A program made the translations under genes and the position numbers. Source: Desulfovibrionaceae bacterium (GTDB taxonomy: Bacteria; Desulfobacterota; Desulfovibrionia; Desulfovibrionales; Desulfovibrionaceae). Taken from it: 10,872 nt of DNA. The stretch covers positions 1 through 10,872 of the forward strand of contig JAGADT010000185.1 of assembly GCA_017613475.1 (NCBI GenBank), written 5' to 3'. Positions 1-7,280 of this stretch are shown piece by piece; within the stretch, counting starts at the first letter, position 1, and each line of letters begins with the position of its first letter. The notes below the pieces were generated by a model. The model was not told the origin of the DNA. It did no database searches and saw nothing but the letters and a program-made list of their open reading frames with translations.

Positions 1-52
1 CACTATGTCTGTTTTTAAAGCTTCTTCGCTCTGACTGTGTTTTTTGAAAAAA

Positions 53-1264
53 TTAGCGGAGCTTTGGCTGCCAGGCGAGAGCTTTTTTATTACCGTTTTC
101 AGCTTCACGTTTCACCCATGCGCGCAGGGCTTCCTTTGCTGCTTCGGCTTCAGGTCCACTTGCCTTATTGTAAATCTGCATGGCGTAAACCGCGTCTTTT
201 TCAATGCTGCCCCATTGTGGCTTGGAAGGATCATGGCAGGCTGCGTAGGGAAGCAAAAGGGATGTATCGCCATTTTCCGCCGCGTAATAGTAAAGACGGT
301 ACAGGGCATCCTGTTCTTCGGGGGTGGAAGCCTGTATGGAGTTTCCTAAGGCAGCGGCCTTCTGGGGAGTGCGCTCTGGACTGCGCAGGAATTCATTGAC
401 TCGGTACTGCACGGACGGAGGAGGCGTATTTTCCTGTTTCTCTGGAACTGGTGCAGGGCTTGGCTCAGATGCGTTTATTGAGTGAGGAGCCGCCTGGGGC
501 GTTTCCTCTTTTTTCTCCTGCAGGGGCTGATCCGCTACCGCACTGTTTTTTTGCTCGGCAGGTGTTTCTTGTGAGACATCCTGTTCTTCGACTGTTGAAG
601 CGGGAGCGTTGTCTGGCTCTGCAGACGTTTCTTCAGAGATTGCTGCGGTGTTCTCAATAGGCGGCTCGGCAGGCGTTTTACGCAGGCAGAACCACCATAC
701 GGCAGTGCAGACAAGTGCCAGGAGAAGGAGCCCAGCCACAAGCCAAATCCATGGGAATTTGCTGCTGGCTGGTTCATTATTCATGGAAAGGGGATCGACA
801 GGAGGAATAGGGCTGGGGGAAGGAGCTGCTTCACTTTGGACAGGCTCTGGTTCAGGCTGGGGAGGCACAATTTGTTCCTGAGCGGAAGGTTCAGGCATTG
901 CCGCTTCAGTGAGGGAACCTGTACATCCTTCAGGCGCGTAAAGAATGTTTTCCATCTGAAGGCGGGCGGATACTGCCGTCCCAGAGCCATCAGCCGGCTT
1001 TAGGAAAATCCGGTAGTTTTCCTGCGCGTCCAGGCGGGCTACCATAGATGGTGAAAGGTAAAGAAGAAGCAGTCCATTTTTGCGCGACTGAGCAAGGGGA
1101 GTAAGGTCTGAGCGGACCGTCCCCCAGCCGTCCGTGCCAAGATACGCGTGATCAGAAGCACGGGCCAGGTTGAAGACACAGTCCCCGTTAAAGGGGACTT
1201 CTTTGATTTCCAGCAGCCCAAAACCGGGGCCTTTTGCCATATCGTTTTTGTAGGATGCTATCAT
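53..1264 (-). CDS. Single-pass membrane protein with Sel1-like C-terminus, srf cluster accessory
   Basis: The 403-aa product has a soluble N-terminal domain (about 10-115, with many hydrophobic strands such as GLLLLYLSP and YRIFLKP). A Pro/Glu-rich linker (123-160), one membrane segment (about 171-193), a long acidic Pro/Glu/Gln/Ser-rich linker (197-285), and a helical C-terminal domain (about 290-403) follow. In the last part, AAENGD (328-333), KDAVYAMQIYNKA (356-368) and REAENGNKKA (386-395) resemble degenerate Sel1/TPR-type repeats. There is no signal peptide; by analogy with SrfA the N-terminus is probably cytoplasmic, though flanking charges do not decide this. AAGGA stands 9 bases before the ATG at 1264. 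It lies 133 bases after srfC and has the same overall plan as SrfA, which suggests a membrane partner of SrfB/SrfC. I do not recognise the N-terminal family. Confidence 0.87.
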   Translation of the reverse strand: MIASYKNDMAKGPGFGLLEIKEVPFNGDCVFNLARASDHAYLGTDGWGTVRSDLTPLAQSRKNGLLLLYLSPSMVARLDAQENYRIFLKPADGSGTAVSARLQMENILYAPEGCTGSLTEAAMPEPSAQEQIVPPQPEPEPVQSEAAPSPSPIPPVDPLSMNNEPASSKFPWIWLVAGLLLLALVCTAVWWFCLRKTPAEPPIENTAAISEETSAEPDNAPASTVEEQDVSQETPAEQKNSAVADQPLQEKKEETPQAAPHSINASEPSPAPVPEKQENTPPPSVQYRVNEFLRSPERTPQKAAALGNSIQASTPEEQDALYRLYYYAAENGDTSLLLPYAACHDPSKPQWGSIEKDAVYAMQIYNKASGPEAEAAKEALRAWVKREAENGNKKALAWQPKLR

Positions 1265-1294
1265 GCTGGACTATCCTTGCTGGAAGGCTTTTTT

Positions 1295-1390
1295 ATGAAC
1301 GTATTTTCGGTTTTTCTCGCTGACTGCCGCCGCTGCATGGACTGTCGCTCCGCGCTGTGCAGACTATGCGTTCTTAAAGAAATGATCTGA
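1295..1390 (+). CDS. Possible cysteine-rich 31-aa microprotein
   Basis: A plus-strand frame lies wholly in the gap between srfC and the 403-aa gene. GGAAGG precedes the ATG by 7 bases. Upstream, TTGCCA (1234-1239) and TATCAT (1259-1264) resemble promoter boxes, at a long 19-base spacing. The peptide has a hydrophobic start (MNVFSVFLA) and five cysteines at residues 11, 14, 17, 22 and 25 in the pattern C-x2-C-x2-C-x4-C-x2-C, suggestive of metal binding. It runs against all its neighbours and could be chance; no family is recognised. Confidence 0.22.
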   Translation: MNVFSVFLADCRRCMDCRSALCRLCVLKEMI

Positions 1391-1397
1391 AAACGAC

Positions 1398-4037
1398 TTA
1401 CGCAGCGGAGAACCTGTTAATAAGTGCTTTGAGGGCGCTGTTCTCCTCGATATTGATATTCTTTTGCCCATCATAACGCAGGTTGCCCATAACAAGCTCG
1501 TAAAGGGCCTTAAGCCAGTCTGCGTACCATGCTTCAGTGTACAGGGTGCGCTGTTCGCTGATTTTGGGGAAGCCTTTCACAGGTGCAGGCGGAGTGAAGA
1601 GGACAACGGTCTTGCCCCCGGCGCTGGGAAAGGTCCGTTCTTTTTCTGGCAGAACGCGGGGATTAAGCCCCAGCCAGTCCACAAAGCTATTGATGATGGA
1701 AGCCGCCATTCCAGCCTGCTGCCATTCGATGCTGTCGCGGCGGGTATCGGCATAGAGACCGGCTTCGCGGCAGGACTTTGCTATTTGCTGCCCGATTCCC
1801 AGGCGTCTTGCGCCAGTGGCGAGCTCGCTTACAAGAGCCGTAAAGTCGCGTTCAGGCAGCATGAAGTATTGTTGTGCGGAGGGATCCTCGGCGAGTCCGC
1901 GCAGACGGCTGATCCAGCGGCTTTCCACGTAATTGGCGAAAAAACCGGCTTCATCCTGGTAGCCAGGGTCCTTTGGAGATTGAGCCTCCTCTGTATCAGA
2001 AAGAGCGGTTTTGGGGGCAAAAGGATTGAGTTCGTCGGGATTGAACGAAAGGGGGTCAATGGGCAGTTCGGTAGAGTCCGCCTCGGCCTCTGTTTCCTGT
2101 GGAGTGTCGGCGCTCGCGCGGAAAAGCTGCCTGGCCTCATCGTGCATGTCAAAAATATCGGCGTCGCGGATGGTTAGGCTTTGGAGCAGAAGCCCTAGTC
2201 TGCGGCGTTGTTTTTCCAGCTGACCGAGTTCTCCGTAAATGCGGCGGATAAAAAGCATTTTTTGATTGCGTTCTTCTTCTTTGTCGTCAGTCTGATAAAA
2301 AACTGAAAGGCGGGCGGTCAATCTGGCGCAGAGTTCTTCCACTGCCCTCCGGATTTGGCTTTCCTTGAGGCTGGGGTCGCAAAGGGGGCTTAATGCATCG
2401 CGGATGCGGGCTATGCCTCCATCATTGAGTTTCATGGCAGCGTCCCACGCTTCCCTGGGATTGGAGAAATGGGCAGCTACGAGATCGCTTTTGAGAAAAG
2501 ACGCTTCAAGCGCATTGACATAGTCCTGCATTTCAGGGCGGATGCCTTTTTCACGTCCCTCGCTGTCATATTCAAGAATAGCGTCAAATCGGAAGTTGGG
2601 GTTGCGGAGCAAAAAAAGGTTATTGAAGGCATGGATGCCGTCCCAGCGAGTGGGCCAGTCATGCTGTGTGCCAAAAAAATTAAGCAGGGAGGCGCCAAGG
2701 CGGTTGTCCCATCGAAATTCTACTGATGGAGCGCCTTTTTTCTGCTCGAACTCCATATCGAATTTGGTGAGGACAAAGAAAAGGGAAACCGGTTTTCCAG
2801 CGCGTTCTTCAGGGTGTTCGCCATGAGTGGAGGCTACCCAGTCGTTGATGACGCCCGGCAGATCCTGCACTTCCTGATTGCTTGGTCCAATGCAGAGGAG
2901 CATGCTGGTAAGCTCCCGATCGGCGCAATAGCGCTGGAAAAGATAGGCGACTTTGCCTCGCAGGAACATTTCTTTCAACATGCCGGGCTTTTGGAGTTCC
3001 TTGCGCACATCGTCAAACTTGTAGCGTGAGCGGTAGCCGGGGAAATCAAGCAGGTCGGTATGATCAAAATAGGGAGCGGGCTGGCGGGCCATGCTGATGG
3101 TCAATTCCGCAGTGAGCGCAGTGACTACGCCGCGGGGGAGGGAGGCGGAGCGTCCATCCGCTGTAACGATGCCGATGTGGGAAGCGTCGGGATTTGTCAG
3201 CGTATTGAGTGTGGCAACGTCAATGATGCTGCCTTCCCGTGGGATGAGTGCGTCGAGCGTGCAGAAGGCTTCATCAGGGTGTCCCAGCGTTTCGAGTGCC
3301 GAAAGCAGCGAGCGCAGAAGGTTGGTGAAGGGTTCGACTTCATCCCAAATGAGGCTGTAGAGGCGGAGGCGCCCTTCAAGGGCAAGGCGGGGGCCCAGGG
3401 AGAGCGCTCGTGCCCAATAAAGCCTCTCCATATCCTGCACTCTGGCTTTGGCACGGAAATTTTTAATCAGATATTCGCGGAGGTCCTCCATGTCGTCGAG
3501 ATCAATGGGGGAAGCAGCGTCAGGAAGCTTTTCAATGGCATCAAGAGATTCAGCAATATTGCTTTGAGGGTCGTCCTTCAGTTCGCAGTCCGCGAAGTAG
3601 GTGTTGGCCAGGATTTTAACCAGATCCATTTCTGTGAGGAGTCTGGCCTGAACAGGATGCCCCTCGGGAAGGGAGCCTGGCTTTGTCATGGTGAATCTGG
3701 TAACAAGTCCGGTGGATTCCTTGCCGCCTTCCGGATTAATTTCGAGGAGAAAATCGTGTTCTTCCCCGCCGAAAGAAGCCATGAGAGCGCCTGAGGCATC
3801 ACGGGCAAGGGCGGAAATGAGGTAGGATTTGCCAGCCTGGCTGGGACCAAAGACGCCAGCGCACATTTTCCGTCCTGCCGCGCGGGCGCAGTGGCGAAAA
3901 ATTCTTCCGGCACGGCGTAATTCTTTGCAGAGACCTTCCTGCTCGTTGCGTACAATATCAGAATTTCTTTTTGCCCATGCTTCAGCCTCCGCAGCGGTTT
4001 GAGCCAGGCCAGAGCAGTAATTGACTAACGAAGCCAT
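1398..4037 (-). CDS. srfC: SrfC, large dynamin-like GTPase (COG4458)
   Basis: This 879-aa protein fits the SrfC 'putative bacterial virulence factor' family in length and position after srfB. A P-loop GTPase core is visible: Walker A GPSQAGKS at residues 64-71, a possible switch I STGLVTRF at 108-115, the G3/Walker B element LLDFPGY at 329-335, and the G4 motif TKFD at 424-427. About 200 residues are inserted between switch I and G3, as in large dynamin-type NTPases. The C-terminal half is mostly helical, with a charged coiled-coil-like stretch (about 560-640) and an acidic, probably disordered linker (about 640-695). There is no clear membrane segment. It has its own intergenic region and strong ribosome site, so it may be regulated apart from srfB. 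GTP versus ATP preference is inferred from TKxD. The cellular role is unknown. Confidence 0.93.
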   Translation of the reverse strand: MASLVNYCSGLAQTAAEAEAWAKRNSDIVRNEQEGLCKELRRAGRIFRHCARAAGRKMCAGVFGPSQAGKSYLISALARDASGALMASFGGEEHDFLLEINPEGGKESTGLVTRFTMTKPGSLPEGHPVQARLLTEMDLVKILANTYFADCELKDDPQSNIAESLDAIEKLPDAASPIDLDDMEDLREYLIKNFRAKARVQDMERLYWARALSLGPRLALEGRLRLYSLIWDEVEPFTNLLRSLLSALETLGHPDEAFCTLDALIPREGSIIDVATLNTLTNPDASHIGIVTADGRSASLPRGVVTALTAELTISMARQPAPYFDHTDLLDFPGYRSRYKFDDVRKELQKPGMLKEMFLRGKVAYLFQRYCADRELTSMLLCIGPSNQEVQDLPGVINDWVASTHGEHPEERAGKPVSLFFVLTKFDMEFEQKKGAPSVEFRWDNRLGASLLNFFGTQHDWPTRWDGIHAFNNLFLLRNPNFRFDAILEYDSEGREKGIRPEMQDYVNALEASFLKSDLVAAHFSNPREAWDAAMKLNDGGIARIRDALSPLCDPSLKESQIRRAVEELCARLTARLSVFYQTDDKEEERNQKMLFIRRIYGELGQLEKQRRRLGLLLQSLTIRDADIFDMHDEARQLFRASADTPQETEAEADSTELPIDPLSFNPDELNPFAPKTALSDTEEAQSPKDPGYQDEAGFFANYVESRWISRLRGLAEDPSAQQYFMLPERDFTALVSELATGARRLGIGQQIAKSCREAGLYADTRRDSIEWQQAGMAASIINSFVDWLGLNPRVLPEKERTFPSAGGKTVVLFTPPAPVKGFPKISEQRTLYTEAWYADWLKALYELVMGNLRYDGQKNINIEENSALKALINRFSAA

Positions 4038-4042
4038 GGATA

Positions 4043-4049
4043 TCTCCTT
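4043..4049 (-). promoter_or_regulatory. Strong Shine-Dalgarno of srfC
   Basis: AAGGAGA lies 5 bases before the ATG at 4037, nearly full complementarity to the 16S rRNA tail. It fixes the srfC start and predicts high translation, stronger than for any other gene in the window. Confidence 0.85.
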
Positions 4050-4126
4050 CTATCTGCAAGGATGATATATGCGAATGCGTGGGGATCCTGAGGCACATAA
4101 GCACACGTCACATGTGTCAGGCTGGC

Positions 4127-4148
4127 GCCTGCCTGGGAAAAGGCAGGC
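4127..4148. repeat. GC-rich hairpin between srfB and srfC
   Basis: GCCTGCCT (4127-4134) and AGGCAGGC (4141-4148) form an 8-bp stem with a 6-base loop. On the plus strand ATTTTG follows, a weak T run. On the minus strand, where the genes lie, no T run follows. It is therefore not a standard terminator for srfB. It could be an mRNA-stabilising or processing element, or a weak plus-strand terminator. Confidence 0.5.
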
Positions 4149-4181
4149 ATTTTGAATATGCCCGATGCTTTTCCCTGATGC

Positions 4182-4196
4182 GTAACATGATGTTAC
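4182..4196. promoter_or_regulatory. Perfect 15-bp palindrome, possible operator
   Basis: GTAACAT and ATGTTAC are perfect inverted copies around a single G, just after the srfB stop and upstream of srfC. The dyad size fits a dimeric regulator. I cannot match it to a known regulator, and no convincing promoter is visible next to it. Confidence 0.35.
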
Positions 4197-4223
4197 AGCC
4201 AGTGCTTTAATCCGCGAACAGCG

Positions 4224-7200
4224 TTATCCAAAAACCACGCCTGTATCGAGCCAGAAGCCTTCATTTCGGGGGAGGGTTTGGAGGCGGATGTCGAGGATAT
4301 CCGCAACAGGAATGGGATTTCCATCCCTGTCTTCAGCCTCTTCAATAAAGAATTCGCCTTCATCTCTGGATGTATTTTCAAGCCCTCCCTGGCGGTCTTC
4401 CGCGAGTTCTGAAACAACAAGGCGGATGGTAAGGGAGAAGGGCAGGCGCTGGGCGTAAATCCGGCGCGCCTCCTCGCTGACGAATTCCAAAAAATAGAAG
4501 CGCGTGGTGGTCCAGCGTTCGGCATCGATTTGGCGGAAGCCAATGGCAATAGGCGCGGCAAAGGACACCTTATGCGTGTATTCCCTTTCTCCTGCGTCGT
4601 TGACATCCACTTCAAACCAAACTTTGGGACGCTTGATCTGACCGCTGAGTTCCATTTCTCCGATGTAGCGGGCTGTGGAGCGGAGACGCAGCGTGGACGG
4701 ATCAAAAGAAAATCCCTCAAGCTGGCCTTCAGCCAGTGTGCAGAGAATGGCGCCAACAACGACGGTTGTCTTGGGGTCTGTCATACGGCCAAGCGCGTCT
4801 GAGAAAGGATACCATCCTCCTACGCGGTATTCTCCCATGGGCAGGATGCGGTCAGGAGGCACAGGCAGCTCGGCAAAAACAGTGTCCACGATGCCGTGCC
4901 AGCGGCTGGGGCGTCCTGTCAGAAGGAGTGCGTCACAGTCATAGAGGTGTACAACTTCGCAAAGGTTGGAAATGGCTTCACGGAGCGTGCCGCGGATAGT
5001 ATCGTCCAGGCGGCGGTAATCGATTTTTACGGGCACATCGAGGAGAGAGAAATCCTCGCCTGTTTGCGTGCGCACATACGAAGCAACGTAGTTCAGGGCC
5101 GCTTCGTTAGGCAAGTTGTGGAGCAGAGATTCAGGAAGTGGATCGCCCGACAGGGAGCCTTCCTGAGACTGGTGGAAAAAGTCGCGGAACAGGTGTGTGG
5201 AAGCGCCGGACGCCCGAGGTCCTGCCTGTTCGTAAAGTGCAAGCAGCCCCAGGGCTACAGGCACAGCAGCCTGCCGAACGAATTGAATGCGGGCGTTGCG
5301 GCTTTCGGCGGAATTATCCATGACGTCGCGTCCGAAAAGATGGGCAAGTGCCGCCCGTGAGTCGGGAATACCTGCATGGATTATGGCTTCGCCTATGGCA
5401 GGCAGGATATGTTCGCGGACCACCGCGGCAAGCACGTCATCCCCGGCGATATTGAATCCGTCACGAAATTCAGGATGGGGGGCCATGCGGGCTGAGGAGC
5501 CTTCATCACTTTGAAGATCAAAGGTGGTGATGGAAAGGTCGGTTGTTCCCCCGCCGATATCAATGGTTGCCACCCTCACGCAGGGGCGGCTGTCGTATTC
5601 AGGGCGGGGGCGTCCCACAAGGCTGCAGAGCAGGCGCGCGTCTCCCTGGTATTTTCTCGTAACTTCATTGTACACGTAAACAAGCTGGGTGCATGTGGCT
5701 TCGTCCCAATCGCAGCGCACGATGGGGCTTGTGCGGTAATCTGCGCGGGCGGGCTTCCTGTTTTGCACTGAGGAATAGAATGCCTCCCATCCCAGCGTTT
5801 CCCAAAGCACGCGAACAGCCCATTTGGCCCACCTGCGGTAGATGCGCTGTTCGGCAATGGGCATGCCAGCGGGCACGGTGAAAATAACTTGCCTGAGCCT
5901 CCTTGGGAGATCTGAAGCGTCACGGCGTCCGCGTTGTCCAGGAGAGTTGATGGTCAGCAGAGCCTGCTGGATGACCTCAACAAGCAGGAACATCATTAGT
6001 GAGGAGCGGGTGAAAAGCGATTCAAAGGCGCTTTCCTTTTCCTGCCTGCGGAGAATTTTATTCCGTGTAAAAAGGGGGTCGTCCATGCAGCAGAGGGGGG
6101 TGCCGCTAGCATTGACATTTTGGGCAAGGAGACCGCGGGTCACGTAGGGTTCGCCTGCACCGCGTGTATTAAAGCGCCAGCTTTGCTGCCAATCTCGTTC
6201 ATCCCAAAGGTAGCGCTTGGGGCTGGACATGCCGGTAGCGCCTTCAGCGCAGATGGAAAAGGTGGAAAGGCGGGCGGCTTCAGGGCCAATACGCACAGGT
6301 GACGGCCAGGAAAAGGCTGCCGTGAGGCGTCCTGAGCGTCGGCTGAGGGCGTCATTGCCAAAGTGAATTTCAGAAAACTCTACGCGGGTTTCAAAGGGAT
6401 CTGTGTAGACATTTTCGGGCTGGTCCATATCACGAAGCTGAAGAAGGTAGCTGTCATTGAGATTAGTGACGCTCTGGGCCCGTGTTTCAACCAGCATGCC
6501 TGTTGTGCGGGAGTTGCCGATATCCAGGACAAGGTCCACATCCACGGGAGTATGGCGCTCCGGATTGATGACGTAGACTTTTACGCCGCGGATGCAGATG
6601 TTGAGGACGTCGAGCATGGAAAGGTAAGAGGCAAGATATTCCAGCTTAGGGGCGTCTTCAGGGCGGCGTTTGTGGTTTGCCCGCAGGTATTCATCCCATA
6701 CATCGCGGAGCCATTGGTCTATCCATGGCTCATTAAGGAACCACGCGTTGTCGCGGACATGGGAGGCCAGGCGGAACTGGGCGTGTGCGTTGATGTCGCC
6801 CGGGGCAAGGGCGGCGTAGCGCCCTGTTTCAGGGGAGGGTTCCTCCACCTGCATGTCAAAAGCAAGGACAATGCGCAGCATTTCAGGGCGGGAGGAATCT
6901 TCCACCATGCGGACCCTGGCCCAGTTGCTGGGTCCCCGCTCCACGCGGCATTCGCCATCGCGTTCCCAGAGCTGTTCCCGTTCACGGAGGAAGGGCACGG
7001 GGATCCATTGCCCAAGCCAGGGTGCCAGGGACTTGCGTCCGTCGACTTCATAGCTTTCGGCGCTGACGGGATCTCCTGTTACATCATCCAGGAATCTGCC
7101 GTTTTCCTCGCGGAGGGGAACGAGGCGTACCTCGGATGTGCCGTTTGTCTGCCTTGGGACTTCGGCGAAGCAGCGGCGGATGCGGGGCAGGGAGGCGAGG

Positions 7201-7280
7201 TTCGCCTCAAAATCCATGAGCTGGGGGCAGCCTCCGGGAATAAGGCTGACCCTTTCTTTGTATCGGGGCATTTGAAACAT
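4224..7280 (-). CDS. srfB: SrfB, actin/Hsp70-fold ATPase-like protein (COG4457)
   Basis: The 1018-aa length fits the SrfB family (about 1000 aa). It carries the spaced nucleotide-binding motifs of the actin/Hsp70/sugar-kinase fold. Phosphate-1 is DIGNSRTTG at residues 253-261, phosphate-2 is TIDIGGGTTDLSI at 572-584, and an adenosine-type motif is LLLTGRPSRW at 785-794. A further conserved-looking stretch is FTVPAGMP (467-474). About 250 residues precede the first motif and about 160 follow the ATPase core; these are family-specific. There is no signal peptide or membrane segment, so the protein should be cytoplasmic. It overlaps the secreted-protein gene by one base and precedes srfC by 186 bases. 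Family members are annotated as virulence factors from Salmonella genetics; ATP hydrolysis is inferred from motifs and the molecular activity is not settled. Confidence 0.94.
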   Translation of the reverse strand: MFQMPRYKERVSLIPGGCPQLMDFEANLASLPRIRRCFAEVPRQTNGTSEVRLVPLREENGRFLDDVTGDPVSAESYEVDGRKSLAPWLGQWIPVPFLREREQLWERDGECRVERGPSNWARVRMVEDSSRPEMLRIVLAFDMQVEEPSPETGRYAALAPGDINAHAQFRLASHVRDNAWFLNEPWIDQWLRDVWDEYLRANHKRRPEDAPKLEYLASYLSMLDVLNICIRGVKVYVINPERHTPVDVDLVLDIGNSRTTGMLVETRAQSVTNLNDSYLLQLRDMDQPENVYTDPFETRVEFSEIHFGNDALSRRSGRLTAAFSWPSPVRIGPEAARLSTFSICAEGATGMSSPKRYLWDERDWQQSWRFNTRGAGEPYVTRGLLAQNVNASGTPLCCMDDPLFTRNKILRRQEKESAFESLFTRSSLMMFLLVEVIQQALLTINSPGQRGRRDASDLPRRLRQVIFTVPAGMPIAEQRIYRRWAKWAVRVLWETLGWEAFYSSVQNRKPARADYRTSPIVRCDWDEATCTQLVYVYNEVTRKYQGDARLLCSLVGRPRPEYDSRPCVRVATIDIGGGTTDLSITTFDLQSDEGSSARMAPHPEFRDGFNIAGDDVLAAVVREHILPAIGEAIIHAGIPDSRAALAHLFGRDVMDNSAESRNARIQFVRQAAVPVALGLLALYEQAGPRASGASTHLFRDFFHQSQEGSLSGDPLPESLLHNLPNEAALNYVASYVRTQTGEDFSLLDVPVKIDYRRLDDTIRGTLREAISNLCEVVHLYDCDALLLTGRPSRWHGIVDTVFAELPVPPDRILPMGEYRVGGWYPFSDALGRMTDPKTTVVVGAILCTLAEGQLEGFSFDPSTLRLRSTARYIGEMELSGQIKRPKVWFEVDVNDAGEREYTHKVSFAAPIAIGFRQIDAERWTTTRFYFLEFVSEEARRIYAQRLPFSLTIRLVVSELAEDRQGGLENTSRDEGEFFIEEAEDRDGNPIPVADILDIRLQTLPRNEGFWLDTGVVFG

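Noticed and set aside
1..52. Possible terminator after the 403-aa gene
   Set aside because: The stretch is A/T-rich, with a TTTTTTCAAAAAA palindrome and a tiny AGC/GCT stem, but it has no GC-rich hairpin followed by a T run.
1265..1341. Minus-strand 25-codon frame (start MQRRQSARK) whose TGA overlaps the start of the 403-aa gene
   Set aside because: It has no ribosome site and no recognisable sequence. The stop-start overlap alone is weak, because ATGA occurs easily by chance.
3060..3794. Plus-strand open frame (244 codons) opposite srfC
   Set aside because: It is antisense to the GTPase region of srfC, with no motifs and no start signals. Similar shadow frames occur at 1464-2177 and 4896-5360.
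4193..4759. Minus-strand 188-codon frame overlapping the srfB 3' end
   Set aside because: It overlaps srfB in another frame on the same strand, has low-complexity Ser/Pro/Arg composition and has no ribosome site. Only about 31 bases extend past the srfB stop.
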